From: Pseudomonadales bacterium
Lineage (GTDB): Bacteria > Pseudomonadota > Gammaproteobacteria > Pseudomonadales > Halieaceae
Assembly: GCA_024234855.1 (NCBI GenBank)
Contig: JACKNN010000003.1
Coordinates: forward strand, 372,001 to 436,000
Direction of reading: 5' to 3'
Length of the DNA: 64,000 nt
The notes under the pieces are model-generated. The model saw only the letters and a list, made by a program, of their open reading frames with translations, had not been told where the DNA came from and ran no database searches. Positions within the stretch are counted from its first letter, which is position 1, and each line of letters opens with the position of its first letter. The position numbers were made by a program, and so were the translations under genes. Of this stretch, positions 43,696-52,246 are shown one piece after another.

Positions 43696-46194
43696 ATGCC
43701 ACGCAAGCACTCTCATGTTGTACGCCACACCAGCCTGGCGCTTATCGCCGCCAGCCTGGCCTGGGCCCATCACCCGGTGTATGCCCAGGGCCTGGAAGAG
43801 GTGATCGTTACCGCCCAGAAACGTGAACAGGGCCTGCAGGACGTGCCGATCGCCGTCGAGGCCTTCAGCGCCAGCCAGATCACCAATCTCTCCGCCACGG
43901 ACATTGGTGATCTCGGCACATTTACTCCGAACGTGTCCATTTCCCAGGCGGCCAACCAGCCCAGCTATTCCATTCGCGGTATCGGTACCAGCGACTTCGG
44001 TATCGGGGCCGACCCCGCGGTGGGCGTCTACCAGGACGGGGTTTACATCGGGCGCTCCGGTGGCTCCAAGGTCGCCTTCAACGATATCGCCCGGGTCGAA
44101 ATTCTCAACGGACCCCAGGGCACCCTGTTTGGCCGCAATGCCGCCGCCGGCGCCATCCAGTATGTGAGCAACAAGCCTGACGAGGAGCTGTACGGCTGGG
44201 TGCGGGGCCTCGTGGGCGATTACAACCGCTACCAGGTGGACGGCGTGGCCAACGTGCCGCTGGCGGAAAATCTGTATTTCCGTACCGGCGTGCTGTGGAA
44301 CCAGCGCGACGGCTGGGTGGATAACGTCTACAACGGCGAGGACCTGGCCCGGGAGGGCAACCGCTCTATCGTCACCCAGTTGCGCTGGCTGCCGACCGAC
44401 CGGCTGGATACCAACCTGCGCCTGGAATACGACCAGACCGACCAGGACTCGCGGGTGCGCTCGAGCGCCGTGTGGGGCCCGCGCGATAATGGCGGCGGCT
44501 TCAATAAAGTGGCCAGCGATTCCGACCTGCACGAGAAGCGCAACCTCTACGCCGCCGCCTATCACCTCACCTACGACATGGATTGGGCCACCCTGACCTC
44601 GATCAGCTCCTACCGCCATTTCGACCTGCACAACCCCGAGGAAAAGGACGGTTCCGCCGAGGAGTACTTCTTTTTCAACGACCTGAACCGGGAGAAGAAC
44701 GACCAGTTCGCGCAGGAGCTGCGTCTGGACGGGGAGGCCGGCACCCAGTGGCGTTGGACGACCGGTCTCAACGCCACCTACGAACACGCCAGGCAGACCA
44801 GCGGCATTCACCTCAACCCGCAGACCCTGGACAAGCTGATCTCGGAGGGGGAGATCGGCATCCCGTACGGCACCCTGCCGGACGGCGTGCCTATCGACCT
44901 TGCCTTTACCCAGTTCCCGGATCCCTTTGGTGAAAGAACCGTGACCAGCGGCGCCCAGGCGCTCGCCGATGACATCGCCTACCGGGAGCAGATTCGGATC
45001 AACGCCAAGTACCGCTCCTACGCGGGCTTTGCCGATGTCACCTACGACATCACCGATACCCTGTCCCTCACCGCCGGCTTGCGTTACACCTACGACGACA
45101 AGAATTTTGGCCGCTACGTCCAGTACAACGACTACGTGGTCGCCTTCGCTTTCCCCACTGAAACCCGGCTGGACGGCAACGGCAATTACGACCCCGATGG
45201 CAACCTGGGATTCCTGCAATCCAACAAGGACTGGTCCAAGACCACCCCCAGGGTCGTGCTGGAGTGGCAGGCACAGGAAGAGGTGATGCTCTACGCTTCC
45301 TACTCCGAGGGCTACAAGGCGGGCGGCTTCAACAGCGCCGGGGAGATTTTCGCGCCGCCCTTCGACCCGGAGGAGGTCACCAATTACGAGGTGGGGATGA
45401 AGTCCAGCTGGCTGGACAACACCGTGCGGGTCAATACCGCGATCTTCAGCTATACCTACGACAACCTGCAGTCGCTGGTATTCGTGCAGGGCGAGTGCCT
45501 GCCCAACTCCAACCTCGGTACCTACCTGTTTGAAACCTCGGACGTGGAAGGTGACGGCTTCGAGTTGAATGTCAACTGGCTGGCGCTGCCCTCACTCGAA
45601 CTGTATTTCAATACCGGCTACCTCGACGCGCAATACAAGCGCAAGGACGAGCGCAAGGTGATAGACGGGGAGTGCGTGGTCATCGACCGCTCCGGCGAAA
45701 CCTTCTCGGAATCTCCCGATGTGAACTACACCGTGGGCGCCAATTACACCCTTGACTTCAACAACGGCGGTGAACTGGAATTCGCCTTGGCCTATAACTT
45801 CACCGGCGGGTTGTCCCGCAACAGCTGCGACTACGTGGTCAACAACAAGGCCGAGGGCCAACCCAACGATGTGTACGGCCTCACCAAGGTGGACGGGAAA
45901 CTGATTATCAGTGCACCCTCCGCTACCGGCGACCTGACCGAGCCGCCCTACAACAGCTGTCCCGACACGGATGATCGCGAGCAGCTCAATGCGCGGCTGG
46001 CCTACAACAGCCCCGAGCGCGACTGGACAGTGGCTGCCTTCGTCACCAACGCCACCAACTGGACGCCGGATCACGTCGACCCCAGCGGCCTGGGTGAGGA
46101 GCTGGCCACGGCTTTCTCCGACGGCTCGCCCTCCTACGGGCGCACCGAGGAACCCCGGATGTACGGCGTCGAGTTCCGCTACAACTTCCAGTAG
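43696..46194 (+). CDS. TonB-dependent outer-membrane receptor
   Basis: This 832-residue receptor has a signal peptide ending VYAQ, the TonB box EEVIVTAQKRE right after it, a plug domain (QDVPIAVEAFS, YSIRGIGTSDFG, VEILNGPQGTLFGRNAAAGA) and a long beta-barrel ending with the aromatic YNFQ. It imports a large ligand across the outer membrane using TonB energy. Receptors of this subtype in Halieaceae and sphingomonads are often linked to catabolism of hydrophobic or plant-derived compounds rather than iron. The surrounding lipid/steroid-type genes fit that, but the ligand is not known. A strong terminator follows. Confidence 0.92.
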   Translation: MPRKHSHVVRHTSLALIAASLAWAHHPVYAQGLEEVIVTAQKREQGLQDVPIAVEAFSASQITNLSATDIGDLGTFTPNVSISQAANQPSYSIRGIGTSDFGIGADPAVGVYQDGVYIGRSGGSKVAFNDIARVEILNGPQGTLFGRNAAAGAIQYVSNKPDEELYGWVRGLVGDYNRYQVDGVANVPLAENLYFRTGVLWNQRDGWVDNVYNGEDLAREGNRSIVTQLRWLPTDRLDTNLRLEYDQTDQDSRVRSSAVWGPRDNGGGFNKVASDSDLHEKRNLYAAAYHLTYDMDWATLTSISSYRHFDLHNPEEKDGSAEEYFFFNDLNREKNDQFAQELRLDGEAGTQWRWTTGLNATYEHARQTSGIHLNPQTLDKLISEGEIGIPYGTLPDGVPIDLAFTQFPDPFGERTVTSGAQALADDIAYREQIRINAKYRSYAGFADVTYDITDTLSLTAGLRYTYDDKNFGRYVQYNDYVVAFAFPTETRLDGNGNYDPDGNLGFLQSNKDWSKTTPRVVLEWQAQEEVMLYASYSEGYKAGGFNSAGEIFAPPFDPEEVTNYEVGMKSSWLDNTVRVNTAIFSYTYDNLQSLVFVQGECLPNSNLGTYLFETSDVEGDGFELNVNWLALPSLELYFNTGYLDAQYKRKDERKVIDGECVVIDRSGETFSESPDVNYTVGANYTLDFNNGGELEFALAYNFTGGLSRNSCDYVVNNKAEGQPNDVYGLTKVDGKLIISAPSATGDLTEPPYNSCPDTDDREQLNARLAYNSPERDWTVAAFVTNATNWTPDHVDPSGLGEELATAFSDGSPSYGRTEEPRMYGVEFRYNFQ

Positions 46195-46212
46195 TGAGTG
46201 GGCGCGAGACCC

Positions 46213-46236
46213 AACCCGCCCCCGGCGGGTTTTTTT
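46213..46236 (+). terminator. Rho-independent terminator after the TonB-dependent receptor
   Basis: AACCCGCC, a three-base CCC loop and GGCGGGTT are followed by T residues to 46235. It lies 19 bases beyond the receptor stop codon and before the SDR gene, which therefore probably needs its own promoter or read-through. Confidence 0.85.
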
Positions 46237-46261
46237 AGCTCTGTGACAAGGAAAACAGCCT

Positions 46262-47026
46262 ATGGGAATTTACGCATTAACGGGCGGCGCAACCGGTATC
46301 GGCGCCGAGCTGAAACGCCAGCTACGGCAGGCGAATCACGAGGTGATCTCGGTGGATATCCGGGAGGGGGATATTGTCGCTGACCTCGCCACCGCCGAGG
46401 GCCGGCAGCGGGCGGTGCAGGGTATTCGCGATCGCGCGCCACAGGGCCTCGACGGCTATATTCCCTGTGCCGGCCTGCCGCCGGTGGCCAAACCCCTGTC
46501 CCTGATCCCGCGGGTGAATTATTTCGCTGCGGTGGAGACCGTGGCGGGCCTGCGCGAGTTGCTCGCCCTCAAGCGCGGAACCGCGCTGATCGTTGCCTCT
46601 AATTCCGCGCCCATGGTCGGTAACGATGATCCCTATGTTCAGGCCTGCCTCGCGGGTGACGAGACCGGGGCCTGCACCAATATCGAGGGGCGGGACGGGC
46701 ACAGCGCCTATGCCGGCTCCAAGCGCGCGCTGGTACTGTGGATGCGCCGCAACGTGGTGGCGTACGCGGCGGCGGGGGTGCGCCTGAACGCCGTTGCCCC
46801 GGGCATTACCCGGACACCGTTGAGCGAACAGGTCATGGCCGATGCCGAACTGGGCGAGGCCATGAAGCAGTTCGCCGGCATGGTGCCCTGGGGCGGCACC
46901 GCTGAGCCGGCCCAGATCGCCAGCGTCATGCGCTTTATGCTGAGCCCCGAGGCGGGTTTCGTCTGCGGTTCGGTCTTCTTTGTCGATGGGGGCTCCGACG
47001 CCATGCTGCGCAGCGACAGTTTTTGA
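46262..47026 (+). CDS. Short-chain dehydrogenase (3-alpha-hydroxysteroid dehydrogenase-like)
   Basis: This 254-residue SDR has a nucleotide-binding motif TGGATGIG at 7-14, VDIREGDIVADL (Asp after strand 2, suggesting NAD preference) and the catalytic SAYAGSKRALVLW with Tyr-x3-Lys. A PGITRTPLSEQ segment and the C-terminal GSVFFVDGGSDA complete the family set. The long insertion before the active-site Tyr, around PMVGNDDPYVQA, resembles the 3-alpha-hydroxysteroid dehydrogenase/carbonyl reductase branch. The substrate remains a guess. It follows the receptor gene and its terminator. Confidence 0.8.
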   Translation: MGIYALTGGATGIGAELKRQLRQANHEVISVDIREGDIVADLATAEGRQRAVQGIRDRAPQGLDGYIPCAGLPPVAKPLSLIPRVNYFAAVETVAGLRELLALKRGTALIVASNSAPMVGNDDPYVQACLAGDETGACTNIEGRDGHSAYAGSKRALVLWMRRNVVAYAAAGVRLNAVAPGITRTPLSEQVMADAELGEAMKQFAGMVPWGGTAEPAQIASVMRFMLSPEAGFVCGSVFFVDGGSDAMLRSDSF

Positions 47027-47058
47027 GCCGCCATCGCCCCTGCCGCCTCGCCGTTTTT

Positions 47059-47676
47059 TTACTGTGCGCCGTTTGCTGCCGCGCGCTGTTGCTCCTCGGC
47101 CTGTATGGCCGCGGCGACTGTTTCGCTCAGCTGGTACAACAGCGCGCTGTAGGCGGCCGGTAATTCAGCGGGCACAGTCTGCCCTGATGCCAGCGGCCGG
47201 CTGAACTGGCTGATGCGCCGGCTGATGACGCTGCCGTTGCCGGGGCTATAGACCTGCCAGTCGGCGACCAGGGTCGCCCGACCGTCGCTGGCATCGAGGT
47301 CCAGTACGGTGATCCGCACGCCGTAATCCGGCGCCTGGCGCACGTCCCAGGGGAAGAAGCGGAGGTTTTCACTGTGCAACAGCTGGGACAGGTTGAGCCC
47401 GACCACCCGCTTGATGCCGATATCCAGCGGCTCCGCCCAGCGCTCGGTACCGGTAATCGACAACTGGTTGCCGTCCCGGGTGTATACCATGGCGTTACGA
47501 TCGAGGAATTCGGGTATATCAACCGGCCCTATCCCGAGGGAGGGCTGCTGGTTGCCGGGGGTGGGTACCACAGCGGGGGTGAGCCTGTAGAAGTTGCTGG
47601 GCGGTGAGCTGCCGCAGGCTGTCAGCCAGAGTGACAGGCACAGGCAGCCGGCGATTTTTTTCAGCGTGCTGGTCAT
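47059..47676 (-). CDS. PqiC-type lipoprotein, auxiliary subunit of the MCE transporter
   Basis: This 205-residue precursor has a signal ending WLTAC with lipidated C21, followed by SNFYRLTP, the start of the PqiC/YmbA-like 'ABC-type transport auxiliary lipoprotein' domain. It overlaps the upstream MCE gene by four bases. PqiC-like proteins form rings at the outer membrane that receive the MCE channel. Here one takes the place usually held by the soluble carrier MlaC. Confidence 0.85.
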   Translation of the reverse strand: MTSTLKKIAGCLCLSLWLTACGSSPPSNFYRLTPAVVPTPGNQQPSLGIGPVDIPEFLDRNAMVYTRDGNQLSITGTERWAEPLDIGIKRVVGLNLSQLLHSENLRFFPWDVRQAPDYGVRITVLDLDASDGRATLVADWQVYSPGNGSVISRRISQFSRPLASGQTVPAELPAAYSALLYQLSETVAAAIQAEEQQRAAANGAQ

Positions 47677-48641
47677 TGGGGATCCTCTTGTTTGCCGCGC
47701 AGCAGCGACTCAGGCTGTCGATCCAGCAGGTTCGCGAGCTCCTGTATTGCACGGCTGGCCAGGGTCAGCTCCCGCAGGGCCTTGTTTAACTGGTAGGCGG
47801 TGGCGGAACCGGGCGCCACCAGGCTGTCGACGTTGGTCATGGTCTGCTCGAACGCCGCGATGGCGCCATTGAGAACCTTCAGGTTTCCCTCGACCAGGGA
47901 AGACAGTTTTGGCAGCTCCGTGTTGGCGCCGGCCACGGTCACCGCCGCGCCGTCCAGCACCTTGTCCAGTTTTGGTCCCGAGGCTGCAACCTGGGTCCGC
48001 AGTTCGTCGCTCAGGGCGGTCACCGAGGCCAGGCTGTCCTGCAGCCGCGCGGGCAGGGTCTGGAAAGACTCGCTGGTCGCCAGGGTATTAAGCCCGTTGA
48101 TGATGCCCTGCAACTTGCCGGCGAGCCTGGCCAGGTCGATATCCTCGATCTGCCGGGTCAGCAGCTCCAGGTCGGTGGGAATGGTGGGAATTTGCACATG
48201 TTCCGACTTGAGGTCGACGAAAACGGCGGGCTTGTCCGGGTGAAAGTCGAGCTGTATGTAGAGCAGGCCGGTGAGCAGGCTCTGGGTTTTCAGCTGGGCA
48301 CGCATGCCTCGCGCGATCAAATCGTCGGTGACTTTCTCCGGGTTGCTGCCCAGCCGGCGAATATTTTTCTCGCTGATTTCTGCCTCCACCACCATGATCA
48401 ACTCGATGGTATCGGCGTCCAGCATCAGTTCCAGGTTGGTGACCTGGCCTATCTGCACGCCCCTGAGCGTCACGGGCGCGCCAATCACCAGGCCTTTGAC
48501 CGAGCCATCGAATACCATGACGACTTTCTCCCGCTGCTGGCCGAAGCCGGAGCCCAGGGCAAAGATCACAATGGTGATCGCGATCAGGATGGCCCCGAAG
48601 ACGAAAGCGCCGATGGCGACAGTATGGGGTTTACTACTCAT
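47673..48641 (-). CDS. mlaD: MCE/MlaD-family lipid-binding protein
   Basis: This 322-residue protein has a single N-terminal membrane helix (about residues 9-31) and one MCE domain (VMVFDGSVKGLVIGAPVTLR, GVQIGQVTNLEL), then a long helical C-terminal region from about residue 175 with an amphipathic repeating pattern that could form a tube with its hexamer partners. Such proteins carry phospholipids between the inner membrane and outer membrane. It overlaps the ATPase gene by eight bases and the lipoprotein gene by four. Confidence 0.9.
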   Translation of the reverse strand: MSSKPHTVAIGAFVFGAILIAITIVIFALGSGFGQQREKVVMVFDGSVKGLVIGAPVTLRGVQIGQVTNLELMLDADTIELIMVVEAEISEKNIRRLGSNPEKVTDDLIARGMRAQLKTQSLLTGLLYIQLDFHPDKPAVFVDLKSEHVQIPTIPTDLELLTRQIEDIDLARLAGKLQGIINGLNTLATSESFQTLPARLQDSLASVTALSDELRTQVAASGPKLDKVLDGAAVTVAGANTELPKLSSLVEGNLKVLNGAIAAFEQTMTNVDSLVAPGSATAYQLNKALRELTLASRAIQELANLLDRQPESLLRGKQEDPQ

Positions 48642-49437
48642 TGCCTGACCTCGCTGCTGGTTCAGTCGGTTCGCCCGGGTTGCTGCCCCGGGTGAGGAAT
48701 TGTCGCACTACGGCCTGGTCGCTGTGATCGCGCAGCTCTGTCGGGCTGCCGTAAGCGATCATGGTGCGGCTGGCCGCATCCAGGTAGACCGCGTTGGTGG
48801 CGATGGCGAATATGCTGGGCAGTTCGTGGGTGACCAGTACGACCGTGGCGCCGGTGGACTCCTTGAGCTCCAGTATCAGGTCGTCAAGCAGCCGGGAACT
48901 GATCGGGTCGAGCCCGGCGGAGGGTTCGTCGAAAAAAAGTATTTCCGGATCCAGCGCGATTGCCCGGGCCAGGGCGGCCCGTTTGAGCATGCCGCCGCTG
49001 ATCTCGGCGGGATAGTACTGCTGGTAGCCCGCGAGGCCGACGAGGGCGAGCTTGTAGGCGACGATATCGGCGATTTCCCCCCGGCTGCAGGGCGTATACA
49101 GCTGTAGCGGCAGGGCCACATTCTCCGCCAGGGTCATGGCGCTGAACATGCCCCCGGACTGGTAGGTAATACCCCATCGCCGGCGCATCGCGTGCTGCGC
49201 CTGCTCGTCGGCCAGGGTAAAGCTCTGGCCGCTGTAGAGGATGTCACCGGCGGCGGGCGCCAGTAGTCCCAGCATGTGCCTGAGCAGGGTGCTCTTGCCG
49301 CAGCCGCTGCCGCCCATGATGACGAAAATATCGCCTCTGTTTATGTCGAAGCAAAGGTCCCGCTGGATGACAAATGAACCGTAGGCCATGGTCAGGTCGC
49401 GGATGCTGATATGGGCCTCGGGGGCGGGCGTCGTCAT
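48634..49437 (-). CDS. mlaF: ABC transporter ATPase of the MCE/Mla system
   Basis: This 267-residue ATP-binding subunit has Walker A GGSGCGKSTLLRHM, the Q-loop region TYQSGGMFS, signature YPAEISGGMLKRAALARAI, Walker B ILFFDEPSAGLDP and an H-loop in VVLVTHEL. The signature reads SGGM, as in MlaF. It powers lipid transfer by the permease-MCE complex. It shares one base with the permease stop codon and overlaps the MCE gene. Confidence 0.93.
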   Translation of the reverse strand: MTTPAPEAHISIRDLTMAYGSFVIQRDLCFDINRGDIFVIMGGSGCGKSTLLRHMLGLLAPAAGDILYSGQSFTLADEQAQHAMRRRWGITYQSGGMFSAMTLAENVALPLQLYTPCSRGEIADIVAYKLALVGLAGYQQYYPAEISGGMLKRAALARAIALDPEILFFDEPSAGLDPISSRLLDDLILELKESTGATVVLVTHELPSIFAIATNAVYLDAASRTMIAYGSPTELRDHSDQAVVRQFLTRGSNPGEPTEPAARSGNE

Positions 49438-50567
49438 CAGAACCGGATCTGCTGGAAGATGATATTGATACCGGCATCGGCCACGATCAGGTAGACGATG
49501 GCGGTGACCACCGCCTCGGTAGCAGCCTGGCCCACCGCGGCGGAACTCCTGCCGGAATTGATACCGGCGCGACAGCCCGCCACTGCAATCAACAGGGCGA
49601 ACACCACGGCCTTGATCAGTCCCACCGCCAGGTGATGTATGGCCAGAGCCTGTTCGGTCTGGCTGATGTATTGCAGCGGCGTGATGCCCATGCCGCCCGC
49701 GACGATGCCGCCGCCGACGATGCCGAGCAGGTCGGCGTACAGGGTGAGCAGGGGCATGGCTACCAGCAGGGCGAGAAAGCGCGGCAGCACCAGGAACTCC
49801 ATGGGCGATATCCCCATGGTGGTAATCGCGTCGATCTCCTCATTGGTCTGCATGGTGCCCAGCTGCGCCGCGTAGGCCGCGCCGGTTCGACCGGCCATGA
49901 CCACGGCGGTCATCAATACACCCATTTCCCGCAGGATGCCGATGGTGACCAGGTTGGCCACGTACACCTCGGCTCCGAACTGCTGCAACTGTACCGCCCC
50001 CAGGTAGGCCAGGATCATGCCCACCAGTACGCTGGTCAGGCTGATGATACCCAGGGCTTCGGGCCCGGCCTGGTAGCAGAAATGGCGGAAGTCCTCGAAC
50101 CGGGTGTTGGATTTGCCCACCACCAGCCGGGCCAGGGCGATGCTCAGCTCACCGGTAAAGGCCAGCGACTCCCGGATGAGGTCGGTGCTCCTGGCGATCA
50201 CCGTGAGAGGGTTGAGCGCCGCCAGCCAGCTGCCGCGCGGCTCGGCGGTTTGGCGGTGAGGCTCGACGGCGGTGGCCAATCGCAACAGTTTGTCGGTGCC
50301 GGCCGGCAGGTTGCGGGTGGTGAACGGTATCCCCTCCTGGCGGCAGTGGTTGTGGCACCGCAGGAGGAACGCGGCCAGGGTCGAGTCCCACTGGCCCAGG
50401 CCGGCGCCGTCGACGACCAGGCTCTCCGGCGTTGCCTGGTGCAGTTGTTGCGACAGCGCGGCGAAACTGCCCGCCCGGGAGCCCTGCAACCAGTCGCCCG
50501 ACAGGGTCAACAGGGCGCTGTGATCGGATTGTTGAACCAGCTGGAAGCCAGCGGACGAGTCACTCAT
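49437..50567 (-). CDS. mlaE: MlaE-type permease with N-terminal STAS domain
   Basis: Starting at the ATG at 50567 (MSDSSAG) gives 376 residues. The first 110 or so form a STAS-like domain (HSALLTLSGDWLQGSRAG, LVVDGAGLGQWDSTLAAFLL), in this system fused to the permease instead of being a separate MlaB. The membrane part has the MlaE signatures: GMILAYLGAVQLQQFGAEVY, REMGVLMTAVVMAGRTGAAY and QTNEEIDAITTMGISPMEFL. An in-frame start at 50633 adds residues without STAS character. It heads the four-gene operon. Confidence 0.9.
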   Translation of the reverse strand: MSDSSAGFQLVQQSDHSALLTLSGDWLQGSRAGSFAALSQQLHQATPESLVVDGAGLGQWDSTLAAFLLRCHNHCRQEGIPFTTRNLPAGTDKLLRLATAVEPHRQTAEPRGSWLAALNPLTVIARSTDLIRESLAFTGELSIALARLVVGKSNTRFEDFRHFCYQAGPEALGIISLTSVLVGMILAYLGAVQLQQFGAEVYVANLVTIGILREMGVLMTAVVMAGRTGAAYAAQLGTMQTNEEIDAITTMGISPMEFLVLPRFLALLVAMPLLTLYADLLGIVGGGIVAGGMGITPLQYISQTEQALAIHHLAVGLIKAVVFALLIAVAGCRAGINSGRSSAAVGQAATEAVVTAIVYLIVADAGINIIFQQIRF

Positions 50568-50652
50568 GGGTTTCGGCAGGCTGAAAACGTAGGGTGAGTT
50601 TAATGGCTTGGGCGCGGAAAGACCACGAATCACCGCGCGGGTGCCCGCGCCC

Positions 50653-51162
50653 TTACCGGAAGGGCAGTGCCGGCTTCAGCGGGGCGATAATGTCGTAGGC
50701 CTTCTGGTAAATATCGGCCACGGGAGTGTGGTTGTCAGCCTCCTGGCGCCTGGAGATCATGGTGATCGGGAACAGGTACTCGTCGGTCTCCTTGTAGCGC
50801 AGCGCCCGGCTGCGGCCGTGGGCATCCTCGTAAATTACCCAGTGCATATCGAGACCGGCGGCCAGCAGGTCACCCATGATCACCCCCATGGCCTGCAGTT
50901 CACGGGTCTGGTCCGGCCTGACCAGGCGCTTGTCCAGCAGCAGCTGCAGTATTTGCAGGTCGTTATCCCGGTCGCCGTTGAAATGGCGGCCCAGCCCTGT
51001 TGCCGCCAGATCCTCCAGCGAGTCGCGCTGTTGCGTCATGAACTGCCGGTCCATGTTGGACAATTCACTTATCCTGACGGTGCCCTGGGCCGCGATACCG
51101 GCCGCCGCCAGCAGCGTTGCGGCCGCAACTGCCAGGCAAGCCGCGAATTTGCCGAGTGACAT
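50653..51162 (-). CDS. DUF3806-type exported protein
   Basis: The ATG at 51162 sits behind AGGAGG and gives 169 residues with a cleavable signal peptide (hydrophobic to about 24, AQG). The mature part reads DRQFMTQQRDSLEDLAATGLG, a long helical segment, then HWVIYEDAHGRSRALRYKETDEYLFP, which matches the DUF3806 family. The family has no established function. It lies upstream of the MCE operon on the same strand, about 85 bases from its start, so it may be part of the same transcript and act in the periplasm. Confidence 0.75.
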   Translation of the reverse strand: MSLGKFAACLAVAAATLLAAAGIAAQGTVRISELSNMDRQFMTQQRDSLEDLAATGLGRHFNGDRDNDLQILQLLLDKRLVRPDQTRELQAMGVIMGDLLAAGLDMHWVIYEDAHGRSRALRYKETDEYLFPITMISRRQEADNHTPVADIYQKAYDIIAPLKPALPFR

Positions 51163-51280
51163 GACGTTTCCTCCTGGCTCCAATACCGGCAGAGCCCGCC
51201 GGGCGGGGCGGCAGCGGGTGGCCGGCGAGAATGCTATCGCCCCAGGCCCCCGCAGCCACCTTCATTTTAGCCCAATTTGG

Positions 51281-51308
51281 TTGTCATACGGCCATTGTCA
51301 TGGATAAT
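51281..51308 (+). promoter_or_regulatory. Sigma-70 promoter of the dapA-bamC operon
   Basis: TTGTCA (51281-51286) and GATAAT (51303-51308) are 16 bases apart, about 65 bases before the dapA start codon. Confidence 0.5.
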
Positions 51309-51373
51309 GGCGGACTTCCCCCGGGCCGGGCCGATACCCAGCCCGCGAGCTGCGCCCATTTCGGAGACACAGA

Positions 51374-52246
51374 ATGATTACCGGCAGTATAGTCGCCCTG
51401 GTTACCCCCATGCATGCCGATGACAGCGTGGATTGGGCCGGGCTGGAGCGACTGCTGGACCTGCACCTGGCAGCGGGAACCAGCGCCATTGGCGCGGTGG
51501 GTACCACGGGTGAAAGCGCCACCCTGAGCGTGGAAGAGCACTGCGAGGTCATCCGGCGTTGCGTCGATTACCTGGCGGGACGCCTGCCGGTCGTGGCGGG
51601 TACCGGCTCCAATTCCACCCGGGAGGCGATCGACCTCACCCGGGCGGCGGCCCGGGCCGGGGCCGCGGCCTGCCTGCTGGTCACCCCCTATTACAATCGC
51701 CCCACCCAACGCGGCCTGTACGAGCATTTCAAAGCGGTGGCGGCGGCGGTCGATGTGCCCCAGATCCTCTATAACGTGCCGGGCCGGACCTGTGTCGATA
51801 TGGGCAATGACACCACTGTGCGGTTGGCGGAGCTGGACAATATCGTCGGTATCAAGGACGCGACCGGTGATCTCGCCCGCGGCCGCGACCTCATTGCCCG
51901 CTGTGCTTCGGGGTTCGCCATCTACTCCGGCGATGACCCCACCGCTATGGAATTGATCCTGGCCGGCGGCCACGGCAATATCTCGGTAACCGCCAACGTG
52001 GCGCCCGCGCCCATGGCGGAAATGTGTCGGCTGGCCCTGGCCGGTGACCGGTCCGGCGCCACCGCCGTCAACGAACTGCTGACCCCGCTCAACCGTGCCC
52101 TGTTTGTCGAGGCCAATCCGATTCCCGTCAAGTGGGCGCTGCAGCATATGGGCCTGATCGGGGAGGGTATACGCCTGCCGCTCACACCGCTCGATGCGCA
52201 ATTCACCGACCAGGTGGCAGCCGCGCTGGAGGCGGCGGGAATCTGA
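51374..52246 (+). CDS. dapA: 4-hydroxy-tetrahydrodipicolinate synthase
   Basis: This 290-residue aldolase-fold enzyme has AVGTTGESATLS (substrate loop), VTPYYNRPTQRGLYEHF, catalytic Tyr133 in ILYNVPGRT and the Schiff-base lysine K161 in VGIKDATGDL. It condenses pyruvate with aspartate semialdehyde, the first committed step toward diaminopimelate and lysine. Its stop overlaps the bamC start (TGATG), the conserved dapA-bamC arrangement. Other pathway genes (dapD, dapE) are about 8 kb away. Confidence 0.96.
   Translation: MITGSIVALVTPMHADDSVDWAGLERLLDLHLAAGTSAIGAVGTTGESATLSVEEHCEVIRRCVDYLAGRLPVVAGTGSNSTREAIDLTRAAARAGAAACLLVTPYYNRPTQRGLYEHFKAVAAAVDVPQILYNVPGRTCVDMGNDTTVRLAELDNIVGIKDATGDLARGRDLIARCASGFAIYSGDDPTAMELILAGGHGNISVTANVAPAPMAEMCRLALAGDRSGATAVNELLTPLNRALFVEANPIPVKWALQHMGLIGEGIRLPLTPLDAQFTDQVAAALEAAGI

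Noticed and set aside
43321..45219. 632-codon open frame on the minus strand
   Set aside because: Antisense to the TonB-dependent receptor and part of the SRAP gene. The composition is Val/Gly-rich and repetitive with no domain signature.
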